A DNA stretch of 13,167 nt from NORP309 sp964564165 (lineage in GTDB: Bacteria > Pseudomonadota > Gammaproteobacteria > Xanthomonadales > Marinicellaceae): contig CAZLZZ010000092.1 in assembly GCA_964564165.1 (NCBI GenBank), positions 1 through 13,167 of the forward strand. Reading direction: 5' to 3'. Below, one piece after another: positions 6,069 through 12,859 of the stretch. The position numbers and the translations under genes were made by a program. Under the pieces are notes generated by a model. That model made no database searches. It was not told the DNA's origin and saw only the letters and a list, made by a program, of their open reading frames with translations. How positions within the stretch are numbered: the stretch's first letter is position 1; every line of letters begins with the position of its first letter.

Positions 6069-7574
6069 TTACTCTCCCTTGTCCACTATTTCTGTGTCAG
6101 CTGGCATAATTGATGTAACAACAAACCCTTCGTCGCGAATTTCAAAGGTAAACATCACACGCATACCTAGGCTTAAATCAAACATGCCAACATTATCTGC
6201 TACTAGAAAATCTAAAGTAGCGGCATCTCGGCCCCATTCTTGGATGGCATCACGGGAAATATTTAGCATTCTTTGTTCTTGCATAACTGAATTGATTGTA
6301 CCCTTGACTGTTGCTGTTGGTATCTCGTGTTGTTCTTGGTGGTTCATGCGTTTAAAATCTGAAGTTTTAGAGGACTCTGAATCCAGTAAAAACTGAGCAG
6401 AAGTGACCACTTCTTCACCTTCGGAAACACCAGATAAGATTTCATAAAAATCATCGCCTTTTCTGCCAGTCTTTACTTCTATGGATTTAAACTGACCACC
6501 TCCAAGTGCCAACACAACACGGCTGGATTGACCTGAACGAATCACAGCTTCATTGGGTACCAACAACAATGGTTTATTCTCATTGTGATGAATTTGGATG
6601 GTGGCAAACATATTGGGTTTGAGTTCATTGTTTTCATTGTCAAATTTGACACGTACTTTTAAGGTGCGTTTTTTAGCATCCAATGTTGGATAAATATAAT
6701 CGACCTTACCATAGAATGATTTTGTTGGTATGGCATTGATTGTCATGGTTACTGGTAAGTCTTGCGAAACATGGAACATTTGACTTTCTATTACTTCTGC
6801 TTCCACCCAAATAGTACTAATGTCGACAATTGACATCAAGGTCATGGCAGGTTTAACAAAGAAACCTTGCCCGATATTTAGTTTATCTACAAAGCCACTT
6901 TGCGAAGCATAAAAGGTGATGTTTTGTTGTATTTTACCTCTTTCAACCACTTGGTTAATGGCATACTTGGGTAATTGCAAGGACTTTAAACGTTCTTTTG
7001 CGGCATTGATTAGGCTTTTATTTTTGCGTTTTAATGCCAGTAGAAGCTCTTCTTGGGCATTAACTAATGCTGGTGAATAAATCGAATAAAGAGCTTGTCC
7101 TTTTTCAACTTTATCACCCACAGCTTTAACAAACAACTCCTCAATCCAACCATCAATGCGGGAATGAACATGCACAAATTTTTCTTCATCATAGGTGACA
7201 TAACCCACAGTACTAATTTCAAAATGTAGTGGTTTTCTGACTACTTTTGCCGTTCTAACTCCGAGATTATTAACCACATCTGGATTAATGCGGATAGTTC
7301 CAGGGCCTTCATCAGCCCCGCCGCCTGTATCTGCATAATAAGGGATTAAGTCCATGCCCATTGGCGATTGCCCAGGTTTGTCTCGGCGATAGTTGGCATC
7401 CATTGGTGCGACCCAATACAAAGGTTTTCTTTCTTTGGGGGCATCACTTGCTGACTCATTAGCAGAACCAGCAGCAGGTGATTGAAATTTGTTGAATACA
7501 AACATTGAGGCAAGGCCTATGGCGATACCAAGAATGAGGGTTGTTATTGGTTTTTTCATTTTGCTTTTTTCCAT
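6069..7574 (-). CDS. CusB-type periplasmic adaptor with fused CusF-like domain
   Basis: The 501-residue membrane fusion protein links the CusA pump to the outer membrane channel. A signal anchor lies at about 9-28. A heavy-metal-binding segment follows at about 53-80 (YWVAPMDANYRRDKPGQ, SPMGMDLIP), with Met58, Met72 and Met74 as likely Cu/Ag ligands. Next come barrel-sandwich halves around 133-170 and 220-250, a helical hairpin between them, a beta-barrel at about 255-330 and a membrane-proximal domain to about 400. Residues about 421-490 form a CusF-like OB domain (GTINSVMQEQRMLNIS, then LDFLVADN). The ligands of E. coli CusF (H36, W44, M47, M49) align ungapped with R441, R449, A452 and L454, so this domain should not bind copper in the usual way. 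The start at 7574 has AAGGAG 7 nt upstream. The gene begins 11 nt after cusC ends and is followed after 1 nt by cusA. Confidence 0.93.
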   Translation of the reverse strand: MEKSKMKKPITTLILGIAIGLASMFVFNKFQSPAAGSANESASDAPKERKPLYWVAPMDANYRRDKPGQSPMGMDLIPYYADTGGGADEGPGTIRINPDVVNNLGVRTAKVVRKPLHFEISTVGYVTYDEEKFVHVHSRIDGWIEELFVKAVGDKVEKGQALYSIYSPALVNAQEELLLALKRKNKSLINAAKERLKSLQLPKYAINQVVERGKIQQNITFYASQSGFVDKLNIGQGFFVKPAMTLMSIVDISTIWVEAEVIESQMFHVSQDLPVTMTINAIPTKSFYGKVDYIYPTLDAKKRTLKVRVKFDNENNELKPNMFATIQIHHNENKPLLLVPNEAVIRSGQSSRVVLALGGGQFKSIEVKTGRKGDDFYEILSGVSEGEEVVTSAQFLLDSESSKTSDFKRMNHQEQHEIPTATVKGTINSVMQEQRMLNISRDAIQEWGRDAATLDFLVADNVGMFDLSLGMRVMFTFEIRDEGFVVTSIMPADTEIVDKGE

Positions 7575-7585
7575 TTTATTTCTCC

Positions 7586-8905
7586 TTATACTTGTTTAAA
7601 GAAGTAATTTAATTGGGCGATAATTTTTTGCCTGTCAACATCAATGCTAAGGGCATCAATTTTGGCATTTAATTCTGCAATTCTTGATCGAACCACTTCA
7701 GCAAAATCCCCCGTATCATTGGTATAGGCAGACAATGAGGCTTCGGCTTGTTCATTCATTTGTGGCAACAAAGTCTCGTTATACAATTTTTGCCTTTCGT
7801 TAAGCCGGTTTAATTGAGTAAGTGACGATTTGAAAGACGCTAGCATTTGTCGCAACATTAGATACTCTTGGGTTTGCACCGCATCGGTTTGAGCCACTGC
7901 TGCTTGTAACTTTTTATCTTGACGATTCTTGGTAAATAAAGGCACATCAAAAGTGACTCCCAAGGTCAGAAAATCAGAGCGATTGATGCCACTTGGCGAA
8001 TCACCTCGAAAACCATAACTGGCATTAACTCCCCAACCAGGCTTGTATTGTTGTTTTGCCAAATCAATACTTTTTTCACTGACTATGCGTTTTTGTTGTA
8101 GGGCAACAACCGCAGGATGGTTTCTAATTAGAGTTAAAATTTTATCATCATTGTCGGTGCTAAAATAATCTCTGTTGTTGATGATTAAATCGGGCAAAGC
8201 ACTGTCTAAAATCATTTCCGTGCTTTGATTGATCCCCTGGACCACATTAAAATCTTGATAGTCTTGTAAGAAATAATCATTCAACCAACCCGAAAGATTT
8301 TGCATAGACTGGTCAAATTTTTGCTTAAGCATGGTTAGACGGTCATCCAAACGGGTTAATTCCAATTGTGCACGAATAATATCCTGTTGACTGGTGCGCC
8401 CTAAGGCCGATGAATAGTTTGATTCTGCGATTTCAGATAATTGTTCAAATAAACTGCGATTTTGTTCAATTAAAGCGATACTTTCTTGGGCTTTATAAGC
8501 ATCGAGCCACAATTGACTGGCAATCACTTTGACTTTTCCAGAACGATTTAAGCGTTGGAAAGGGAATATATCGCTTTTTAATTCCAACTGCTCGCGCTTA
8601 AGTGCCAAAGTTTTGCCACGAGGAAACATTTGCGACACCCCGATTTTTAATTGAGTCATTGGTTCTTGCCCAAAATTAAAGGTATCGGTTGGAAAATTCA
8701 AGAATGCCAAAGATACTTTTGGATCAGGCAATTCTCCCACGGCAACACTTAAACTTTGCGTTGCTTGTTGTTGGTACACATTATTTATCAACCACAAGTC
8801 ATTGTGTTGAGCAATAGATATGGTTTTTTCTAAACTCAACGCATTATCAGCTTGAGCCATTGTTATTGACATTGCAGACAATAGTGCTATTATTTTTAGT
8901 GACAT
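7586..8905 (-). CDS. CusC-like TolC-family outer membrane efflux protein
   Basis: The protein has 439 residues. Its N-terminus (MSLKIIALLSAMSITMAQA) is a Sec signal peptide without a lipobox Cys, so unlike E. coli CusC it is not lipidated. The body has the duplicated TolC pattern of long alternating Leu/Gln/Ala helices with a short beta segment in each half: LPDPKVSLAFLNFP, and near residue 300 the strand TLGVTFDVPLF. The second half begins around HPAVVALQQKRI. The segments GELPDPK and QMFPRGKT are usual in outer membrane factors of heavy-metal efflux operons. The start at 8905 follows AAGGTGAG at 5-nt spacing. Its position ahead of cusB and cusA, transcribed the same way with 11 nt to cusB, makes it the outer channel of this pump. 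The gap to the upstream CopL-like gene is 78 nt, so it could be cotranscribed. Confidence 0.92.
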   Translation of the reverse strand: MSLKIIALLSAMSITMAQADNALSLEKTISIAQHNDLWLINNVYQQQATQSLSVAVGELPDPKVSLAFLNFPTDTFNFGQEPMTQLKIGVSQMFPRGKTLALKREQLELKSDIFPFQRLNRSGKVKVIASQLWLDAYKAQESIALIEQNRSLFEQLSEIAESNYSSALGRTSQQDIIRAQLELTRLDDRLTMLKQKFDQSMQNLSGWLNDYFLQDYQDFNVVQGINQSTEMILDSALPDLIINNRDYFSTDNDDKILTLIRNHPAVVALQQKRIVSEKSIDLAKQQYKPGWGVNASYGFRGDSPSGINRSDFLTLGVTFDVPLFTKNRQDKKLQAAVAQTDAVQTQEYLMLRQMLASFKSSLTQLNRLNERQKLYNETLLPQMNEQAEASLSAYTNDTGDFAEVVRSRIAELNAKIDALSIDVDRQKIIAQLNYFFKQV

Positions 8906-8983
8906 TTCTCACCTTCGGTTATTTTAAAATCTAACGGTTTGCTTGGTTAATTTTCGCCTTATTTTAGACGTAAGTATATTGTG

Positions 8984-9352
8984 TTAGCTTAAAATAGGAG
9001 GGCGATACAAGGAATCTTGCTTCTGTGAAGGTTGAATGGAATTGATGTTTTGAAAAACAACAGAATCTGTAAAATCATTGAACAGTATTTGCGAAGAATC
9101 ATCAATAAACGCTATTGAGACACACATATCAATAGGGCATTGACAATCATCCTGACAGCAATCCATTTGCATCATTGTTTGCATGTTCATATTTGACATG
9201 TCGTGATGCTCATTATCTGCCATCACCATTGAATGTTCCATTGAATGTCCAGAGTCCCCGCTATTTTCGGTCAAACAAACTTTTAAGGGAGCAGACACAA
9301 CTTGACCCAAAAAGCTCAGTAATGCCAACACCATTAATAATTTTGAAATCAT
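8984..9352 (-). CDS. CopL-like Met/His/Cys-rich metal-binding exported protein
   Basis: The protein has 122 residues from the ATG at 9352. The frame extends to a TTG at 9382, but only the internal ATG puts a clean signal peptide first (MISKLLMVLALLSFLGQVVS, cleavage near A21). Residues 36-63 are loaded with His and Met (HSMEHSMVMADNEHHDMSNM), with nine Met between 38 and 63. A cysteine cluster follows (CCQDDCQCPIDMC, 65-77). The C-terminus ends SLYRPPILS. This layout matches the CopL family of small periplasmic proteins found first in copper-resistance operons, where they affect expression or bind copper; the biochemical role is poorly defined. No strong Shine-Dalgarno site is seen. It is the first gene of the minus-strand cus cluster and sits just downstream of the putative promoter and inverted repeat. 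Confidence 0.75.
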   Translation of the reverse strand: MISKLLMVLALLSFLGQVVSAPLKVCLTENSGDSGHSMEHSMVMADNEHHDMSNMNMQTMMQMDCCQDDCQCPIDMCVSIAFIDDSSQILFNDFTDSVVFQNINSIQPSQKQDSLYRPPILS

Positions 9353-9386
9353 AACGCTAAATATAATTCTCACACATAACAATTAC

Positions 9387-9414
9387 ATGGTATCATTAAT
9401 CACAAACAGTTCAA
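9387..9414 (-). promoter_or_regulatory. Putative promoter of the copL-cusCBA cluster
   Basis: On the minus strand a -35-like TTGAAC (9414-9409) and a -10-like TACCAT (9392-9387) are 16 nt apart. They point at the copL-like gene, whose ATG is at 9352. The hexamers are imperfect, as expected for an activated or repressed promoter. The whole -35 to -10 interval overlaps the left arm of the long inverted repeat at 9395-9447. I see no copy of the CueR or CusR boxes known from E. coli. Confidence 0.4.
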
Positions 9415-9447
9415 GCACTAATTTACAAATAAACTGTTTTGATTAAT
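9395..9447. repeat. Long inverted repeat over the copper-operon promoter
   Basis: The left arm ATTAATCACAAACAGTT (9395-9411) and the right arm AACTGTTTTGATTAAT (9432-9447) pair over 15 positions (8 + 7) with one small bulge, around a 20-nt spacer. The arms are AT-rich and no T-run follows, so it is unlikely to be a terminator. The overlap with the putative promoter fits a regulator-binding operator, or a hairpin in a longer upstream transcript. Confidence 0.6.
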
Positions 9448-9450
9448 AAA

Positions 9451-9613
9451 TAGTGCCTGGCCGAGAAAGGAATTGTAGCGAGGGAAAGCCTGGTTTGAAG
9501 CAAAATATTTCATTACTTGAAGAGAATAGCTGGCTATTTGATGAGAATAATGGAAAATTTTGGTCAAATCCAGCTTTTCTGCAGTAGATTACTTCTTTCT
9601 TGGTCAGGCACTA
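9451..9613. repeat. Pair of inverted ~50-nt repeats (copies C and B) with nested hairpin
   Basis: Copy C (9451-9498, TAGTGCCTGGCCGAGAAAGG onward) is matched by the reverse complement of copy B (9565-9613, TAGTGCCTGACCAAGAAAGA onward). The outer 20 nt agree at 17 positions, and the inner ends share AAGC-TGG-TTTGA. Between them lies another hairpin: AGCTGG-CT-ATTTGA (9528-9541) pairs with TCAAATCCAGCT (9564-9575) around a 22-nt loop. A 12-nt direct repeat, TTGAWGAGAATA, occurs at 9517 and 9538. Copy A at 2-50 belongs to the same family. The arrangement resembles a MITE/REP-type element or an old insertion-sequence remnant. It carries no convincing coding sequence. Confidence 0.55.
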
Positions 9614-9760
9614 AATAGTCAAATACAATGTTTGTCATCTGATTAATCATGTTTAATATCGCAGTCGTTTTTGTGCTTGGCGAGGTCAAAATTCTAAAAG
9701 TTTTTAAAATCGGCTCAAGAGGAAATGTTTGCAAAAGACAACAACACAAAGAGATACAGC

Positions 9761-9789
9761 TTTAAATCAAACGGGTGAAGTGATAAAAT
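9761..9789 (+). promoter_or_regulatory. Putative enolase promoter
   Basis: TTTAAA (9761-9766) and TAAAAT (9784-9789) are separated by 17 nt and lie about 40 nt before the enolase ATG. TGA immediately before the -10 gives a partly extended -10 element. The -35 match is only 4 of 6. The rest of 9614-9830 shows no gene I can support. Confidence 0.35.
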
Positions 9790-9830
9790 CCAACACGTTT
9801 TTAAATTAATCATGATTGGAACTAAAGATA

Positions 9831-11120
9831 ATGACAACGATAAAAAAAATTCATGCCCGCGAAGTTTTAGACTCGCGTGGAAACCCAACTCTTGAAGCCG
9901 AAGTCACTTTAGAATCAGGTGTATTCGGACATGCTATCGTCCCATCTGGTGCATCAACTGGCGCACGCGAGGCCATCGAATTGCGCGATGGAGACAAATC
10001 ACGTTATTTAGGCAAAGGTGTGCGAAAAGCAGTTAATAATGTCAATACAACTCTTGCCAATGCACTTGTTGGCAATGATGCCGGCGACCAAGCTGGTATT
10101 GATAATTTAATGATTGAATTAGATGGTACGCACAACAAAGCCAACTTGGGTGCAAATGCACTTTTGGGCGTTTCTTTAGCAACAGCCAAAGCCGTTGCGA
10201 CTGAAAAACATTTGCCATTGTATCGAAGTATTGCCACTGTTGATGAATTTGTATTGCCATTACCGATGATGAATATTATTAACGGTGGGGAACATGCCGA
10301 TAACAATGTCGATATTCAAGAATTTATGGTTTTGCCTACAGGTTTTGATTCTTTTTCAGAAGCCTTGCGATGTGGTACAGAAATTTTTCACAGCTTGAAA
10401 TCAGTACTAAAAGGCAAAGGTTTGAATACTGCGGTTGGTGATGAAGGTGGCTTTGCACCCAATTTAAAATCAAATGTTGAAGCCGTTGACACCATTATGC
10501 ATGCCATCGAATTGGCTGGTTACAATCCAGGAAAAGACGTTTATCTTGGATTGGATTGTGCGGCTTCTGAATTTTGCGAAGATAGTGTTTATAATTTAGC
10601 CGGTGAAGGCAAAAAGTTTGACTCCCATGGCTTTACCGATTTTTTGGCCAATTGGGTCAAACAATATCCCATCATTTCAATCGAAGATGGCTTGGATGAA
10701 GCCGATTGGGCTGGCTGGAAATATCAAACCGAACAACTGGGCAAAAAAATTCAAATTGTGGGCGATGATTTATTTGTCACCAATCCCAGTATTTTTGCCG
10801 AAGGCATAGAAAAAGGCATTGCCAACTCAATTTTAATTAAGCTCAATCAAATCGGCACATTAACCGAGACTTTACAGGCCATTGATATGGCACACAAAGC
10901 CAACTATACAGCCGTTATTTCACACCGATCTGGTGAAACAGAAGACGCCTTTATTGCTGATTTAGCGGTCGCGACCAGTGCCACTCAAATCAAAACGGGT
11001 TCATTGTGCCGTTCTGATCGCATTGCCAAATACAATCAACTACTGCGCATCGAAGAGCAGTTAGGAGTTAATGCTAAATATTCAGGCAAATCAGCTTTTT
11101 CCAAACTGAAGATCCTATAA
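9831..11120 (+). CDS. eno: Enolase (phosphopyruvate hydratase)
   Basis: The protein has 429 residues and converts 2-phosphoglycerate to phosphoenolpyruvate in glycolysis; in many bacteria it is also a degradosome partner. The family is covered end to end: AREVLDSRGNPT (9-20), the mobile loop SGASTG (39-44), GDEGGFAP (203-210, with E205), Mg ligands D242, E285 (SIEDGLDEADW) and the DD of GDDLFVTNP (312-313), catalytic K337 (LIKLNQIGTLTET) and H365 (SHRSGETED), and IKTGSLCRSDR. The frame is open from a TTG at 9816, but the ATG at 9831 gives the standard N-terminus MTTIKKIHAREV. The Shine-Dalgarno site is weak. No residue of the active site is lost. It stands alone, without the pyrG or ftsB neighbours common in gammaproteobacteria, behind a repeat-rich intergenic region. 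Confidence 0.97.
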   Translation: MTTIKKIHAREVLDSRGNPTLEAEVTLESGVFGHAIVPSGASTGAREAIELRDGDKSRYLGKGVRKAVNNVNTTLANALVGNDAGDQAGIDNLMIELDGTHNKANLGANALLGVSLATAKAVATEKHLPLYRSIATVDEFVLPLPMMNIINGGEHADNNVDIQEFMVLPTGFDSFSEALRCGTEIFHSLKSVLKGKGLNTAVGDEGGFAPNLKSNVEAVDTIMHAIELAGYNPGKDVYLGLDCAASEFCEDSVYNLAGEGKKFDSHGFTDFLANWVKQYPIISIEDGLDEADWAGWKYQTEQLGKKIQIVGDDLFVTNPSIFAEGIEKGIANSILIKLNQIGTLTETLQAIDMAHKANYTAVISHRSGETEDAFIADLAVATSATQIKTGSLCRSDRIAKYNQLLRIEEQLGVNAKYSGKSAFSKLKIL

Positions 11121-11155
11121 ATTTCGTAGAAAATGAGAGAATCGGGGTATTTAAA

Positions 11156-11212
11156 GTCTATACGCCATGGTATTGTGTTCTCTATATTTCCATAAACAAC
11201 ACAATTATAGAC
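11156..11212. promoter_or_regulatory. Nested inverted repeats upstream of hipB, candidate operator
   Basis: ATTGTGTT (11172-11179) is mirrored by AACACAAT (11198-11205) with an 18-nt spacer. Outside it, GTCTATA (11156-11162) is mirrored by TATAGAC (11206-11212). The right-hand arms run into the -35 element of the hipB promoter. HipB-type antitoxins autoregulate through palindromes upstream of their gene, so these are the natural candidate sites. The halves do not match the E. coli HipB consensus TATCC(N8)GGATA. The repeat could instead be the end of the enolase transcript, but no T-tract follows. Confidence 0.4.
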
Positions 11213-11236
11213 ATTAATAGTATTTTTGTTTATAAT
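11208..11236 (+). promoter_or_regulatory. Strong sigma-70 promoter of hipBA
   Basis: TAGACA (11208-11213, 5 of 6 to consensus) and a perfect TATAAT (11231-11236) are separated by exactly 17 nt. Transcription would start near 11243, only a few bases before the hipB ATG at 11247, giving a leaderless or nearly leaderless message. The -10 lies inside the small palindrome GTTTATAATTAAAC (11228-11241), which is well placed for autorepression. Confidence 0.65.
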
Positions 11237-11246
11237 TAAACACATT

Positions 11247-11567
11247 ATGAAAACTAAAAAGAAACCTCTTTTCCTAAAATCGAAAAAAACTTTAAGTGTT
11301 TTAGGCGAGAATATCAAGCTTGCGCGCTTGCGCAGAAGACTGTCTATGCAACAGGTTTCTGAACGGGCAGGCATCAGTCGTTCGACTTTGGTCAAAATTG
11401 AAAATGGCAATGATGGTGTTTCTATTGGCAGTTATTTCCAAGTTTTGTCTGTTTTACAGTTAGATGATGATTTGTTGTTGGTAGCAAAAGACGATGTTTT
11501 GGGACGCAAAATTCAAGATGCGGGTTTAATCACAAAGAAACGTGCGCCAAAAAGAAACAATATATGA
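11247..11567 (+). CDS. hipB: HipB-type XRE antitoxin
   Basis: The protein has 106 residues. After a basic N-terminus (MKTKKKPLFLKSKKT) comes an XRE/Cro-type helix-turn-helix: LGENIKLARLRRRLSMQQVS, then ERAGISRSTLVKIENG (about 19-54). A short dimerisation part follows and the tail is basic (KKRAPKRNNI). It would bind the promoter of its own operon and neutralise the HipA kinase encoded 19 nt downstream. The frame is open back to a TTG at 11226, but that start lies inside the -10 region. The ATG at 11247 is the only start compatible with the promoter. There is no Shine-Dalgarno site, which agrees with leaderless initiation. Confidence 0.8.
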   Translation: MKTKKKPLFLKSKKTLSVLGENIKLARLRRRLSMQQVSERAGISRSTLVKIENGNDGVSIGSYFQVLSVLQLDDDLLLVAKDDVLGRKIQDAGLITKKRAPKRNNI

Positions 11568-11586
11568 GACAACAAATGAGACCATC

Positions 11587-12852
11587 ATGACCAAGCCCAA
11601 CAGCAGAAAAACCATCTATGTTTATGCCGACTGGGCAGGCTTAGAACAAGCAGAATTAATGGGCGTGCTAGCTGTTGATGTGGTGCGAGGTAGCGAGATT
11701 TTTTCATTTGAATACAACAAACAATGGCTGACCGGTGATTATGCCATGCAACTTGACCCCGAGCTGTTTTTATATACAGGCGACCAATTTGTTGCTAATG
11801 GAAAAGCCAATTTTGGCGTGTTTATGGATTCTTGCCCAGATAGATGGGGACGAATGTTAATGAAAAGGCGAGAAGCCATATTGGCCAGACAAGAAAAAAG
11901 AGAAGAGAAGTTTTTACATGAAAGTGATTTTTTGCTGGGTGTTTTTGATGGCAACCGCATGGGAGGATTGCGGTTTAAACTTGATCCAAACTGTGAATTT
12001 CTAAATGACAACAAACAAATGGCATCTCCACCTTGGGCAAATTTGCGAGAGTTAGAATATGCCAGCTTAAAGCTTGAACAAGATGATGCGAAACAATCTC
12101 CGGAATATTTAAAATGGTTAAATATGTTGGTAGTTCCTGGTTCTTCTCTTGGTGGAGCACGCCCAAAATCAAGTGTTGTTGATGACGATAAAAACCTGTG
12201 GATTGCCAAGTTTCCAAGCAAAGCAGACTCGTTTGATACTGGCGCCTGGGAAATGGTTGCTCATTTAATCGCTCAAGAGGCAGGTGTCAATATGGCAGAG
12301 TGTCGCATTCAAAAATTCAATCGAGAATACCACACTTTTTTAACCAGGCGCTTTGATCGGCAAGGAAAAAAAAGAATTCATTTTACTTCAGCCATGACAG
12401 CATTGGCTAAAAATGATCGCGACATTGGTACAAGCTATCTAGAGCTGGCTGAGTTTATTGCACATTTTGGCTGTAATATTGAAAAAGATTTAGAACAGTT
12501 GTGGCGTCGCATTGTGTTAAATATTTGTATTTCTAACGTCGATGATCATTTGAGAAATCATGGTTTCCTTCTAGAAAAAAATGGTTGGCGGCTATCACCC
12601 GCTTTTGACATCAACCCCAATAGAGATGGCAACGGGCTGAATCTAAATATCTCTCAATTCGACAACTCACAAGACCTTACTCTAGCCATGTCAGTAATTG
12701 GTTATTTTAGGTTAAATCAAGAAACAGCTCTGTCAATTTGTAAGCAGGTCAAACTCGCCTGTTCAAAATGGAAAAAACATGCCGAACAGTTAAATTTGTC
12801 CACTTCCGAGCAAGACTATATGTCAAATGCTTTTATTCACTCATTGGAATAA
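11587..12852 (+). CDS. hipA: HipA-type serine/threonine kinase toxin
   Basis: The protein has 421 residues. In E. coli HipA phosphorylates the tRNA-ligase GltX and causes dormancy; the target here is unknown. The N-terminal subdomain (VYADWAGLEQAELMGVL, FGVFMDSCPDRWGR) is followed by the regulatory/P-loop motif PGSSLGGARPK (184-194), with Ser187 in the place of autophosphorylated Ser150. ATP-binding Lys208 lies in IAKFP, RRFDR at 254-258, the catalytic loop SNVDDHLRN (316-324, with D319 and N324) and metal-binding D341 in LSPAFD. All kinase residues are kept, so it should be active. The frame is open from 11542, inside hipB, but the ATG at 11587 gives the usual HipA N-terminus and leaves a 19-nt gap after hipB. 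Only GAGA at weak spacing precedes it. It is cotranscribed with hipB. Confidence 0.88.
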   Translation: MTKPNSRKTIYVYADWAGLEQAELMGVLAVDVVRGSEIFSFEYNKQWLTGDYAMQLDPELFLYTGDQFVANGKANFGVFMDSCPDRWGRMLMKRREAILARQEKREEKFLHESDFLLGVFDGNRMGGLRFKLDPNCEFLNDNKQMASPPWANLRELEYASLKLEQDDAKQSPEYLKWLNMLVVPGSSLGGARPKSSVVDDDKNLWIAKFPSKADSFDTGAWEMVAHLIAQEAGVNMAECRIQKFNREYHTFLTRRFDRQGKKRIHFTSAMTALAKNDRDIGTSYLELAEFIAHFGCNIEKDLEQLWRRIVLNICISNVDDHLRNHGFLLEKNGWRLSPAFDINPNRDGNGLNLNISQFDNSQDLTLAMSVIGYFRLNQETALSICKQVKLACSKWKKHAEQLNLSTSEQDYMSNAFIHSLE

Positions 12853-12859
12853 ATCTTTT

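Noticed and set aside
2985..6396. Plus-strand ORFs of 60-140 codons opposite cusA and cusB
   Set aside because: They are shadows of strongly conserved minus-strand genes and have no recognisable protein content.
9353..9382. TTG start of the CopL-like protein at 9382
   Set aside because: It would put ten residues ahead of the signal peptide and overlap the likely transcript start; the ATG at 9352 is better.
9564..9749. Minus-strand 61-codon ORF
   Set aside because: It lies across repeat copy B and the enolase upstream region, has no Shine-Dalgarno site and no recognisable domain; it is probably chance.
10004..10306. Minus-strand ORFs inside enolase
   Set aside because: Antisense to a highly conserved gene; no supporting signals.
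11036..11410. Minus-strand 124-codon ORF across the eno-hipB gap
   Set aside because: It crosses both the enolase end and the hipB start and resembles no protein; it is explained by low stop density opposite these genes.
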